Assembly (NCBI GenBank): GCA_030403585.1
Contig: JAUEPE010000008.1
Span: 62,001 to 126,000, forward strand
Length of the DNA: 64,000 nt
DNA from: Frankia sp. RB7
Lineage (GTDB): Bacteria > Pseudomonadota > Alphaproteobacteria > Rhizobiales > Xanthobacteraceae
Direction of reading: 5' to 3'
Shown piece by piece: positions 17,614-25,625 of this stretch. Below the pieces are notes generated by a model that was given only the letters and a program-made list of their open reading frames with translations, did no database searches and was not told where the DNA came from. Every line of letters begins with the position of its first letter. Position 1 is the stretch's first letter. A program made the translations under genes and the position numbers.

Positions 17614-18264
17614 ATGAGCGATGTCGCAGCAACAGGCATCTCGGTGCTGCTGGTCGACGACCATCCGATCGTCCGTCAGGGCTACCGGCGCGTGCTGGAG
17701 AGCCAGGGCGATCTCCACGTCGTGGCGGAAGCCGACAATGCCGCGGATGCCTACGGCGCCTTCAAGAAGCATGATCCCGACGTCGTGCTGATGGACATTT
17801 CGATGCCCGGCGCCAGCGGCCTCGAGGCGATCCGCAATATCCGCGCTCGTAGTCCCCGCGCGCGCATCCTCGTCTTCACCATGCACAACGAGGCCGTGCT
17901 GGTGAAAGCCGCTTTCAATGCCGGCGCCTCCGGCTTCGTCACCAAGAGCAGCGCCCCCTCCGCCGTCGTCAACGCCATCCGCAGCGTCGCCCGCGGCGAG
18001 CGGGCCATGAGCGACGACATCGCGCACGTGCTGGCCGAGGACAGCCTGTCGACAGGCTCAGCGCTGGATCAACTGGGTGAGCGCGAGATCGAGATTTTGC
18101 GCCAGTTCGCCGGCGGCGCCACCACCGAAGAGATCGCCGCGCATCTCAATCTGAGCGTCAAGACGGTCCAGAATTATCACTATCTGATCAAGACCAAGAC
18201 CGGCACACGCACGGACGCGCAGCTCGTTCGGCTGGCGGCGAGTTGCGGGTTGACGAAGATTTAG
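17614..18264 (+). CDS. NarL/FixJ-family response regulator
   Basis: This 216-residue regulator pairs with the histidine kinase directly upstream. The receiver domain (residues 8-125) has DDHP at the acidic pocket, phospho-acceptor Asp61 in LMDISMPG, and Lys in VTKSS. The C-terminal LuxR-type helix-turn-helix lies at residues 150-210 (REIEILRQFAGGATTEEIA and LSVKTVQNY). The ATG has GAGG 5 bases upstream. Target genes are unknown; the divergent ExbB-like locus is the nearest candidate. Confidence 0.94.
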   Translation: MSDVAATGISVLLVDDHPIVRQGYRRVLESQGDLHVVAEADNAADAYGAFKKHDPDVVLMDISMPGASGLEAIRNIRARSPRARILVFTMHNEAVLVKAAFNAGASGFVTKSSAPSAVVNAIRSVARGERAMSDDIAHVLAEDSLSTGSALDQLGEREIEILRQFAGGATTEEIAAHLNLSVKTVQNYHYLIKTKTGTRTDAQLVRLAASCGLTKI

Positions 18265-18292
18265 ATCGGCGTAGTCAAGGGCCTTCTAGGCG

Positions 18293-18880
18293 TTAGGCGG
18301 CCTTCAACCCGCGCAGCAACAGCGCGAGCGTGGCATCGACGCGCGCGGGCAAATCCGCATCCTTCCACTCGTCGGCATGGGCCGGATGATGGAAGCGGAC
18401 GGTCGCATCGAAAATCGCGCGTGCGGTAATCTTGACGTCGTCCACGGCGAACACGCCCTGCTTCACGCCGTCGGTCAGGATAGCCGCGATCTGGTCGATC
18501 ATGGTGTCCTTGTGACACTTGACCGCCGCGCAGGCCTCGCGGGCCAGCGTCAGATAGGTCTCGAACATCTCGGGATCGTCGAGCACGCGCGAACGCTTCG
18601 CCGCGAACAGCGTGCGGAGCCAGCGGTCGAGCCGCACAGGCGCAGGGCCCTGCTCCCGGGCGATCGCCAGAAGCGGCGCATCGATACGGTCGAGCCAGCG
18701 TTTGGCGACGGCCTCGCGGAGCGAAGCCTTGCTCGGAAAATGACGATAGACGCTGCCGTGGCTCACATCGAGCGCGCGGGCAACATCGACCACTGTGGCC
18801 TTGGCAAGTCCGTAGCGCCGCAAGACGTCCTCGGTGACTTCGAGGATCCGCTCCGGCGTCAAGACAACGGCTTCGTTCAT
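18293..18880 (-). CDS. TetR-family transcriptional regulator
   Basis: This 195-residue regulator has an N-terminal helix-turn-helix (residues 10-56): EDVLRRYGLAKATVVDVARALDVSHGSVYRHFPSKASL, described here by its YRHF signature at about residues 45-48. The C-terminal part is the ligand-binding dimerisation domain and resembles regulators near efflux or lipid genes. It is convergent with the NarL-type regulator. A TetR-like palindrome lies at 19209-19232, about 330 bases upstream of the start. The ligand and targets cannot be read from the sequence. Confidence 0.92.
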   Translation of the reverse strand: MNEAVVLTPERILEVTEDVLRRYGLAKATVVDVARALDVSHGSVYRHFPSKASLREAVAKRWLDRIDAPLLAIAREQGPAPVRLDRWLRTLFAAKRSRVLDDPEMFETYLTLAREACAAVKCHKDTMIDQIAAILTDGVKQGVFAVDDVKITARAIFDATVRFHHPAHADEWKDADLPARVDATLALLLRGLKAA

Positions 18881-18971
18881 GCCAGCACCATGTTCCCTTT
18901 AGGGGCTCAGTTACCCGGCGATTGGGCTGCTTCCGAAGCGCCCGTGCCGGCCGTTTCGGAAAGCTCTCGCC

Positions 18972-19073
18972 TCAATGAGGCAGTTTTGCAGCCTGCGCCG
19001 CGATCTGGCGCGCAACCAGTAAATTGAGCCAATGCCCAATCGTCCCGGTGAGATGGATGATTTCGGTCGTCAT
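18972..19073 (-). CDS. Possible 33-residue small protein upstream of tetR
   Basis: The ORF begins MTTEIIHLTGTIGHWLNLL and ends AAKLPH. GGAG lies 10 bases before the ATG. The sequence could form a short amphipathic or membrane helix. It is leftward and ends 91 bases before the tetR start, so it could be in the same transcript, as a leader peptide or small partner. Only the ribosome site and codon content support it. Confidence 0.3.
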   Translation of the reverse strand: MTTEIIHLTGTIGHWLNLLVARQIAAQAAKLPH

Positions 19074-19208
19074 TGTCGTAAGTCTCCAATCATTGGCGGT
19101 CCCCATTGTTCAATTTCGACCCTCGATCCCCATTTGCTAGGACGTAGGGCTTCCGGGAAGCCGCCAGACGCCCAATCGGAGCGTCCGACAACGGATATAC
19201 ACGTCTCG

Positions 19209-19232
19209 CTGACAGATTTCAATATCTGTCAG
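19209..19232. promoter_or_regulatory. TetR-like operator palindrome
   Basis: Perfect 9-base arms CTGACAGAT and ATCTGTCAG flank a 6-base AT-rich spacer (TTCAAT). The size and the TGACA/TGTCA half sites are usual for TetR-family operators. It lies between the leftward tetR gene and the rightward amidohydrolase gene, so autoregulation by the TetR protein is the simplest reading. Confidence 0.5.
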
Positions 19233-19480
19233 TCAATGATCCGTGATTGACAGTTAATAGTTGAAGCGCCCCCCTAGGTCGCCGGGCCATCACCCGTCAG
19301 GTCCCGGCGGGCGATGATACCTTTCAGCCCGATCATCCCCCACCACGTTGCCCCGCCGCTTGTTTCGCGCTCCCCCTTCGCCAAATCACGGCGTAAAAAG
19401 CATTTTGGCCCGCGCGCCCCACCTCCTCGGCGGGTCACGCTACGCTCACCCGCCCTACGAAGAAGAAACGGATCCTCCCC

Positions 19481-20653
19481 ATGCCCATCGTCAATCGCAT
19501 CGCCGCCCTCTCCGACGAAATGGCCGCCTGGCGCCATGACTTCCACGAGAATCCGGAGCTGCTCTACGAAGTCCACCGCACCGCCGGCATCGTCGCCAAC
19601 AAGCTTCGCGAGTTCGGCTGCGACGAGGTGGTGACGGGCATCGGACGCACCGGCGTGGTCGGCGTGATCCGCGGCCGCAAGTCCGACTCCGGCAAGGCGA
19701 TCGGGCTCCGCGCCGACATGGACGCGCTGCCGATCGTGGAGACCGCCGATGTGCCCTACGCCTCGAAGATCCCAGGCAAGATGCACGCCTGCGGCCATGA
19801 CGGCCACACCGCGATGCTGCTGGGCGCCGCAAAGTACCTCGCCGAGACGCGCAATTTCGACGGCACCGCGGTCGTGATCTTCCAGCCCGCCGAGGAAGGT
19901 GGCGGCGGCGGCAAGGCCATGGTCGAGGACGGGCTGATGACGCGCTGGAACATCGACCAGGTCTACGGCATGCACAACATGCCGGGCCTCGCCGAGGGCC
20001 ACTTCGCGACCACGCCGGGTCCGCTGCTCGCCTCCTCCGACAACATCCGCATCACCGTCCACGGCAAAGGCGGCCATGCCGGCGCCACCCCGCACCAGGC
20101 GATCGACAGCGTCCTGATCGGCTCGCAGATCGTCAACGCACTGCAATCGATCGTCGCGCGCAACGTCAACCCGCTGCAGTCGGCGGTGATCTCGATCACG
20201 CAATTCCACGCCGGCACCGCCTTCAACATCATCCCCGAGACCGCCGAGCTCGGCGGCACCGTGCGCACGCTCGATCCCGACGTGCGCGATCTCGTCGAAC
20301 GCCGGATCGGCGAAGTCGCCGAGAGCGTCGCCCGCGCCTATGGCGGCTCGGCGGAGACGCAATACACGCGGATGTATCCGGTGACCCTGAATCATGCGCG
20401 CGAAGCCGGCGTCGCCGCCGACGTCGCCCGTGACATCGTCGGCCCCGAGCGCGTCAACGACAAACTCATCCCGATGATGGGCGCGGAGGATTTCTCGTTC
20501 ATGCTGGAAGCACGCCCCGGCGCAATGATTCTGGTCGGCATGGGCGACAGCCCGGCGTGCCATCACCCGGCCTATGTCTTCAACGACAACATCCTCGGCC
20601 ACGGCGCCTCGTTCTGGGTGCGCCTGATCGAAACCGCGATGCCGTTGGGCTAA
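19481..20653 (+). CDS. M20-family amidohydrolase (hippurate hydrolase / N-acyl amino acid deacylase type)
   Basis: This 390-residue dinuclear metallohydrolase cleaves amide bonds of N-acylated amino acids or related compounds. Metal ligands are visible in HACGHDGH at about residues 104-111, the acidic pair in QPAEEGG with the general-base glutamate, and the His in YGMHNMP. The dimerisation (lid) domain spans about residues 185-300 and the last metal histidine is in CHHPAYVFND. The length is normal for the hippuricase/IAA-amino acid hydrolase group. The substrate is not defined by the sequence. Confidence 0.93.
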   Translation: MPIVNRIAALSDEMAAWRHDFHENPELLYEVHRTAGIVANKLREFGCDEVVTGIGRTGVVGVIRGRKSDSGKAIGLRADMDALPIVETADVPYASKIPGKMHACGHDGHTAMLLGAAKYLAETRNFDGTAVVIFQPAEEGGGGGKAMVEDGLMTRWNIDQVYGMHNMPGLAEGHFATTPGPLLASSDNIRITVHGKGGHAGATPHQAIDSVLIGSQIVNALQSIVARNVNPLQSAVISITQFHAGTAFNIIPETAELGGTVRTLDPDVRDLVERRIGEVAESVARAYGGSAETQYTRMYPVTLNHAREAGVAADVARDIVGPERVNDKLIPMMGAEDFSFMLEARPGAMILVGMGDSPACHHPAYVFNDNILGHGASFWVRLIETAMPLG

Positions 20654-20669
20654 CGTAGATCTCGGTCTC

Positions 20670-20795
20670 GTGGGCAGAGCGACTTGTCCGCCATAGCTCG
20701 AAGAGCGACGGCGGAAGCGCGCCCACCACAACGACCGCACCTGCGAACGGTGGGCACGGCGCTCCGCGCCTTTGCGCACCCTACGCGCTTGTTCT
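20670..20795. repeat. Bradyrhizobium-type palindromic intergenic repeat
   Basis: The gap between the convergent amidohydrolase and acyl-CoA synthetase genes holds nested palindromes: TCCGCC with GGCGGA around a short segment, and a GGGCACGGCGC / GCGCCTTTGCGCACCC pair. The words GTCTCGTGGGC and GGTGGGCAC recur in the repeat at 55682-55799. It probably acts as a transcript end or is a mobile palindromic element. Confidence 0.55.
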
Positions 20796-20805
20796 CGCCC
20801 CTCAG

Positions 20806-22713
20806 CTACGCCTGCACCACCTCGTGCCGCATCACGAACGGTGCGAGCAGCGTGTGCACCTCGCCGGCGACGCTTTCGCGCTGGTCCGCCGGAAGCCCTG
20901 CAAGCGTGACGGTTGCGATCGAACCGTGGCTGCCGTGGGCGCCGACCTTCACCTTGCAGTCGATGCCGCGCGCGATCAGCGGCGTCAGCACCTTGGTGAA
21001 CACACGCTGCGCCGCATCCCAGCGCAGTTGCGGCTTGAACACCTTGCCGACGCCGGTCACCGGCATCGGGTCGATCGGAATGACCTGCACCGGAACGGCG
21101 GCGCGCTCCGGCGTACGCTCGCGCACCCACGTCTCGAGCTCGCCGGGCTCGACGGACGCGCCCGGCTTCAACTGCACGTAACCGACCGGCAGCTCGCCGG
21201 CGTAAGCGTCGGGCTGGCCGACCACCGCAGCGAAACCGACGGCGGGATGACGGAACATGATCTCCTCGATCGGCGCCGGATCGATGTTGTGACCGCCGCG
21301 GATCACGAGGTCCTTGGCGCGGCCGGTGATCCAGAGATAACCATCGGCATCGAGCCGGCCGAGATCGCCGGAATTGACCCAGACCTCGTCGACGAAAGCC
21401 CCCTTGTTGTGGGCGTCGTTGAGATAGCCGCCGAACACGCCGGGGCCGGCCATGATGACGACGCCGATCTCATCGGGCTTGCAGTCGCGGATCAGGTTGC
21501 CATCCGTATCGAGCTGCACGATGCGGACACGCGCGTAAGGCATGGGCAGGCCGACCGAGCCGAGCCGGATCGGCCGGCTGGGATAGGCGAGCGTGTGCAC
21601 GCTCGAGGTCTCGGTCATGCCGTAGACCTCGACCACCGGAAGCTTGAGTTTTTCCTGGATCGCAGATCCCACCGCGACTGGAATCGCCGAGCCGCCGCCG
21701 GCTGCATATTTCAGGCTGGAGATTTCGGCATTCCCAAGCGGCACCGCGAGCGTTGCGGCGAGCACCGTCGGCACGCTCGACAGCGCCTCCGGCTTGAAGC
21801 GCTCGACCAGGCCCCAGATGTTCTTCACGGAGTTCGGATTGCGCCAGCCGCTCGGCGAGAGCACGACCAGCGAGCCGCCCGCGGACAGCGTCAGCAGCAC
21901 CTGCGTCAACGATCCCCCGACGTGAAACAACGGCATCCCGAACAGCATGTTGGCGCCGGGCTTCGGCTTCAGCAGCAGATTGAGCGCCCAGGCCTGGTAG
22001 ACCTGGTTGGCGTGGGTGTGCCGCACCAGCTTCGGCGTGCCGGTGGTGCCGCCGGTATGGAAATAGGCGGCGATGTCGCTGCCCAAAATCTTGCGCCCGC
22101 TGATAAGCCGGTCGGACGGCTGCTGCTTGATCAGGTCGTTGAACGCGAAAATTCCGTTGGCGGGATCGCCGCCGCCGGCCACCTGCACGATCGCCTTGAG
22201 GTGCTTGAGTGAGGGGCGGATCTGCTCGACCTTCTGCCAGATGTCGGTGCCCGGCATCGGCCCGAGCGCCACCAGGATCTTCGTGTTCGCCGCTTCCAGA
22301 ATTTCCGCGATCTGGTGCGGCTCGAGCAGCGGATTGACGGGATTGGCGATGCCGGCGGCCTCCGCACCGAACAGCGTCGCGAAGGCATCGGGCAGCAGCG
22401 GCAACATGAAGGAGATGACGTCGCCCTTTTCCGCGCCGAGCGCGTGAAACATGTTGGCGGCCTGCGTCACGCGCGCGATGAAGTCGCGGTAGGTGACCAC
22501 GAGCGGCGTATCCGCCGGATCGGCATTTTGCAGAAACTGGATCGCCGCCCCGTCGGGGTTGCGCGCAGCCCCGAGCTTGATGGCATCATAGGTGCTCTCT
22601 GCCGCGACACGGTCCGCGTAAGGGACCCGCTCGAAAGCCCGGACCTCCTCGTCCGTCAAAAGCTGGGGATAGTCGCTGCCGATGAGCCGATCGAGCGCGT
22701 GGATGCCCGCCAT
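20806..22713 (-). CDS. Acyl-CoA synthetase (AMP-forming, class I adenylate-forming enzyme)
   Basis: This 635-residue enzyme activates a carboxylic acid with ATP and transfers it to CoA. The phosphate loop is FHTGGTTGTPKLVRHTH at about residue 220, the A5 motif is YGMTETS, and GRAKDLVIRGGHNIDP is the hinge and A8 region. The C-terminal catalytic lysine would be in GKVFKPQLR. I chose the ATG at 22713, preceded by GAGGGAGGACGG; the open frame extends 56 codons further with no similarity. Length and order resemble the long acyl-CoA synthetases of Bradyrhizobium. The acid substrate is unknown. Confidence 0.9.
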   Translation of the reverse strand: MAGIHALDRLIGSDYPQLLTDEEVRAFERVPYADRVAAESTYDAIKLGAARNPDGAAIQFLQNADPADTPLVVTYRDFIARVTQAANMFHALGAEKGDVISFMLPLLPDAFATLFGAEAAGIANPVNPLLEPHQIAEILEAANTKILVALGPMPGTDIWQKVEQIRPSLKHLKAIVQVAGGGDPANGIFAFNDLIKQQPSDRLISGRKILGSDIAAYFHTGGTTGTPKLVRHTHANQVYQAWALNLLLKPKPGANMLFGMPLFHVGGSLTQVLLTLSAGGSLVVLSPSGWRNPNSVKNIWGLVERFKPEALSSVPTVLAATLAVPLGNAEISSLKYAAGGGSAIPVAVGSAIQEKLKLPVVEVYGMTETSSVHTLAYPSRPIRLGSVGLPMPYARVRIVQLDTDGNLIRDCKPDEIGVVIMAGPGVFGGYLNDAHNKGAFVDEVWVNSGDLGRLDADGYLWITGRAKDLVIRGGHNIDPAPIEEIMFRHPAVGFAAVVGQPDAYAGELPVGYVQLKPGASVEPGELETWVRERTPERAAVPVQVIPIDPMPVTGVGKVFKPQLRWDAAQRVFTKVLTPLIARGIDCKVKVGAHGSHGSIATVTLAGLPADQRESVAGEVHTLLAPFVMRHEVVQA

Positions 22714-22888
22714 GGAATTCCGTCCTCCCTCAGATGCATTTCCTCGCCGCCTGTCTTTTGACATTTTGGTTCGGCGAGACCTCGACCGGTGGCCGGTCGA
22801 GCGCGGACAGAATGATGGATGATTGGGCGTTCGTCCATGGCCGGATGCAACCGACCGCTTGCGGCAAGGCGCTGTTGGCACGACCGAC

Positions 22889-23710
22889 TTATGGGCGATC
22901 CGGCGTCCACCCTATCGCGTTGAAATCGGTTGGTGCTGGCATCACCTCAGGCTCCGCAGTTGCCTTTCGCAGGATTGCGTGTGCACGATTTGAAGCCGTG
23001 ACCTCGATCGGCACGCTCGTCCCGCTCACGGCAAGTATGCCTGTCAACGCCGACGGTGCAGCCATCACATAGCTGCTGGCCGAATCGATCAGCCGCAGGG
23101 CCTCATCGCGAATGAAAGCCGCTGTCCATTCAAGTGGTAGTCCCCTCACCGCAGCAAACTCCTCGGCCGGGATCGACAGCGCATGGCGGCGGATTTCGTC
23201 GAGGGTTCGCCCCGGGGAGAAATTTGGCGGTTTGCCGGCAGCGGCAAGCACGAGCGGTCCGAGCGGACAATAGTCGCGCCCAATGGCCACGAGGTCGGCG
23301 ATATCGCGCGCCTTCGAGCGGCCGGCTGCCGCCAGCACCTTGTTGACGGCCAGATCCGCCTGATGGAGCCGCGCCCCCCACTGCTTGTCCTTGACGAGCG
23401 GAAAGAACCGAAGTCGTGTTTCGGCAAACCACTGGATGATCGTCGTTTCAGAGTCGCGCGAGATCGTGGCGTCGACGCAGCCATAGATGATGTAGTCCCG
23501 ATGCGTCTTGAAACCGGCAGCATCGAGGACGGCGAGATCAGCCTTTGCGCTCTCGGTTACCTCTTCGTCGGTGTCGTGAAAAATGTCGATGTCGTCGGAT
23601 CGTCGCTCCCAGTCCTTGTTGAGCATCAAGCCGCCGGCAAGATAGCTGCTGTCCGACCGGTTCTGGGCGAGCAGCCGGAGAATCTCGCTCTGCAATTTGC
23701 TAAGAGCCAT
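22889..23710 (-). CDS. Nucleotidyltransferase toxin-like protein (AbiEii/MNT type)
   Basis: This 273-residue protein has a nucleotidyltransferase core: LAGGLML at residues 21-27 followed by RRSDDIDIFHD, which gives the GG...DxD pattern of polymerase-beta-like transferases including AbiEii toxins. The ATG lies one base after the upstream small gene's stop, so the two are translationally coupled. Toxins of this fold modify tRNA or proteins by adding nucleotides. The C-terminal 100 residues are helical and unassigned. Toxin activity is inferred from fold, size and partner, and a DNA-repair or metabolic nucleotidyltransferase is possible. Confidence 0.7.
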   Translation of the reverse strand: MALSKLQSEILRLLAQNRSDSSYLAGGLMLNKDWERRSDDIDIFHDTDEEVTESAKADLAVLDAAGFKTHRDYIIYGCVDATISRDSETTIIQWFAETRLRFFPLVKDKQWGARLHQADLAVNKVLAAAGRSKARDIADLVAIGRDYCPLGPLVLAAAGKPPNFSPGRTLDEIRRHALSIPAEEFAAVRGLPLEWTAAFIRDEALRLIDSASSYVMAAPSALTGILAVSGTSVPIEVTASNRAHAILRKATAEPEVMPAPTDFNAIGWTPDRP

Positions 23711-23711
23711 C

Positions 23712-24056
23712 TCAGTTCTCCGCCGCGCTAACGCGATCCAACATCTTCTTGCCCATCGCAAAGGCTCTGGCGTCGCCACGATCGATCATGGCACGGGCCG
23801 CAACTGCGGCGCGCGAGCGCAGATCGGGAAGTCGATCGAGATCGACATTGTCGAGGATGCGCGGTCCGTAGAGACGGAGTGCATTGTCGAGCAGCAATTG
23901 CAGCTCCTTGGTCCGCCGGTGCTCCGCGCGTATGCGCGAGGCGAGGGCCAATATCTCGCCGCGCGCCGCCGGTGGAATCAGCACCTCGACGCGCACGAGA
24001 TCAGCCGCACCACCTTGATTTCGATATTTCCTGACGCGCTTGTTCGCAGGGATCAT
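23712..24056 (-). CDS. Probable antitoxin partner of the nucleotidyltransferase
   Basis: This 114-residue basic protein starts at the ATG at 24056, which has AGGTGG upstream; an earlier in-frame start at 24092 lacks one. After a basic leader (PANKRVRKYRNQ), the segment VRVEVLIPPAARGEILALA looks like the beta strand and first helix of a ribbon-helix-helix fold, which would suit a DNA-binding antitoxin. The rest is helical. It ends one base before the nucleotidyltransferase start, and two 14-base direct repeats lie upstream of it, as expected for autoregulation. Confidence 0.6.
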   Translation of the reverse strand: MIPANKRVRKYRNQGGAADLVRVEVLIPPAARGEILALASRIRAEHRRTKELQLLLDNALRLYGPRILDNVDLDRLPDLRSRAAVAARAMIDRGDARAFAMGKKMLDRVSAAEN

Positions 24057-24094
24057 TGGCCACCTCGCTCCGCGAGGCACTAACCTTATCACGC

Positions 24095-24129
24095 GTATCC
24101 CGGTTACGCAAATTTGTATCCCGGTTACG
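24095..24129. promoter_or_regulatory. Tandem operator repeats upstream of the toxin-antitoxin pair
   Basis: Two identical 14-base copies of GTATCCCGGTTACG start at 24095 and 24116, exactly 21 bases (two helical turns) apart, so a protein could bind both on the same DNA face. They lie 39-73 bases upstream of the antitoxin ATG. The second copy also covers the -35 position of a rightward promoter. Confidence 0.6.
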
Positions 24130-24134
24130 GATTT

Positions 24135-24162
24135 AAGATACTGATATAATAGTACTTTTCAA
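24135..24162 (-). promoter_or_regulatory. Predicted bidirectional promoter region
   Basis: On the minus strand TTGAAA (24157-24162) and TATCTT (24135-24140) are 16 bases apart and would drive the antitoxin-toxin genes, with transcription starting at the operator repeats. On the plus strand a perfect TATAAT lies at 24145-24150, with no good -35 but with the second repeat covering that place; it would drive the SecD-like gene at 24264. The region is strikingly AT-rich against its neighbours. Confidence 0.5.
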
Positions 24163-24263
24163 AACATCCATAGGGCGGAATGAACCTCTTTGCATGAGTG
24201 GCGGACCAAGGACTGGCAGCGGCTTAACGCGACAGCGCCGCGCCACCACAAGCGAGGACACCC

Positions 24264-25343
24264 ATGACCAAGGCACTGAGGAAGCGAACCGGACGGCTCC
24301 CTCTCATGCTTTCGATCGTCATCGCGATCGCCATTCCGCGCGCCGCGCTCGCCGATGGTCCGATCGACAAGATGCGGGCCAAGATCGCGGCCTTCGTCGG
24401 CGACAAGATGCAGACACTGGGCGGGTCGCGCATCATCTACCAGGTGGACAGCTCTGGCCTGCGCGAGAGCGTCGCCACGGATCTGCGCGACGACGTCTAC
24501 AGGAATTTGCACGACGGCCATATCGCCTTCTCCAATCTTGCGATCCGCGACGGCGGCGTCGACGTCAAGATCGCGGACGCCAAAGGCCGCGATCAGCTCG
24601 CGCGCAAGCTCGCCTCAGCCGCGGACGGACTGCCCTCGCATGCGCTCGCCGTGACCGACGGTAGCGATGGAGCGGTCAGGCTCGCGCCGACCGATGCCGC
24701 ATCCGCGGCACGGCTGAATGAGCTCGTCGAAGATTCCATCGCCATGATCGAACAGCGCCTCAAGGATTCCGGCGTCAAGCTTGTCAGCGTCGTCCCTGAC
24801 GGGACCGACCGCATCCGCATCTTCCTGCCTGGTGTGACCGACCCCGAGCGCATCACCGCGATCTTCGACCGGAAGGTTAAGGTCAGCTTCCGCCCGATCG
24901 ATGCTTCAATGTCGCCGGAGCAGGCGCAATCCGGCACACCGCCCGAAGGCACCGAAGTCCTGCTCGGCTTCAAGGACAAGCGGCCCTATCTGGTCGCCAA
25001 GGACAGTGTGCTGGACGGCGAGGACATCAACTATGCGGCGCCCGGCTTTGGGGCCGGCACCAAGGACCCGGTCGCCTCGTTCCGCTTCAACGGACGCGGC
25101 ACGCGGCGCCTTGCCCACGTCACGGAAGAGAACGTCGGCAGATCCTTCGCCATCGTGCTCGACGACAAGGTGATCGCCTCCCCCGTGATCCGCGAGCCCA
25201 TCACCGGCGGCTCGGTCCAGATCTCCGGTAATTTCACCCTTGAGGAGGCCAACAGCGTCGCCATGCCGCTGCGTGCCGGGGCGCTGCCGGGACACCTGAC
25301 CCTCGTCGAGCAGCAGGTCATCCAGCCCACCGCCAAGCCCTGA
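24264..25343 (+). CDS. Stand-alone SecD-like periplasmic (P1 head) protein
   Basis: This 359-residue protein has a signal peptide (basic start, hydrophobic residues 13-26, cleavage near ALA-DG at about residue 31). The mature part matches the large periplasmic region of SecD: SRIIYQVD, then a segment DSIAMIEQRLKDSGVKLVSV, RIRIFLPGVTDPERI, and FAIVLDDKVIASPVI with GGSVQISGNFTLEEAN near the end. It stops before the place where SecD's five C-terminal membrane helices would begin, so it cannot be the SecDF motor itself. It may be a paralogue that acts on exported proteins or binds SecDF. It is divergent from the toxin-antitoxin pair. Confidence 0.8.
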   Translation: MTKALRKRTGRLPLMLSIVIAIAIPRAALADGPIDKMRAKIAAFVGDKMQTLGGSRIIYQVDSSGLRESVATDLRDDVYRNLHDGHIAFSNLAIRDGGVDVKIADAKGRDQLARKLASAADGLPSHALAVTDGSDGAVRLAPTDAASAARLNELVEDSIAMIEQRLKDSGVKLVSVVPDGTDRIRIFLPGVTDPERITAIFDRKVKVSFRPIDASMSPEQAQSGTPPEGTEVLLGFKDKRPYLVAKDSVLDGEDINYAAPGFGAGTKDPVASFRFNGRGTRRLAHVTEENVGRSFAIVLDDKVIASPVIREPITGGSVQISGNFTLEEANSVAMPLRAGALPGHLTLVEQQVIQPTAKP

Positions 25344-25625
25344 GGCGGAGATCACCCCGCGCCCCCGCCACGTCGGGGCGCCCAGGTCCGTCCAAAGTTC
25401 GTCCAAAGTCCATCCACGACGCCCAAGCCCGCGCCCCGGCGGCCCCGAATCACGGGCCGCACAGAGGCCATACGCGCAACCAACGGGCAATTGCCGAAAT
25501 GCCCGATCAGGCTAAAATTTGCCTCTTGCAGCATGACGGCCGAAGGCTTCATTCAAGCGGTCGTCATTCGATTTCGGCTATACGAATACCAACCAGGACT
25601 GAAGGCCTTACGCAGGGATAGTACC
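25344..25625. other. Intergenic region with a short tandem repeat
   Basis: This 282-base gap between the SecD-like and cNMP-domain genes shows two tandem copies of CGTCCAAAGT (25389-25398 and 25400-25409). I see no gene or terminator in it; the promoter of the cNMP-domain gene probably lies in its right half. Confidence 0.4.

Larger units (their letters stand above)
18881..19480. other. Long intergenic region between tetR and the M20 amidohydrolase gene
   Basis: This 600-base gap has no recognisable protein family. It holds a possible 33-codon leftward ORF (18972-19073), a perfect palindrome (19209-19232), an AT-richer stretch just after it, and a small palindromic repeat unit (arms GGCGGGT at 19429-19435 and ACCCGCC at 19448-19454) shortly before the amidohydrolase start. 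It probably contains the promoters of both flanking genes. Confidence 0.6.

Noticed and set aside
24095-24129. Two identical 14-base repeats considered as a minimal CRISPR
   Set aside because: There are only two copies, the spacing is 7 bases, and the repeats lie in a promoter; no cas genes are present.
25389-25409. Tandem CGTCCAAAGT copies as an attachment or operator site
   Set aside because: Only two short copies with no integrase gene or clear promoter; the observation is recorded but no function is claimed.
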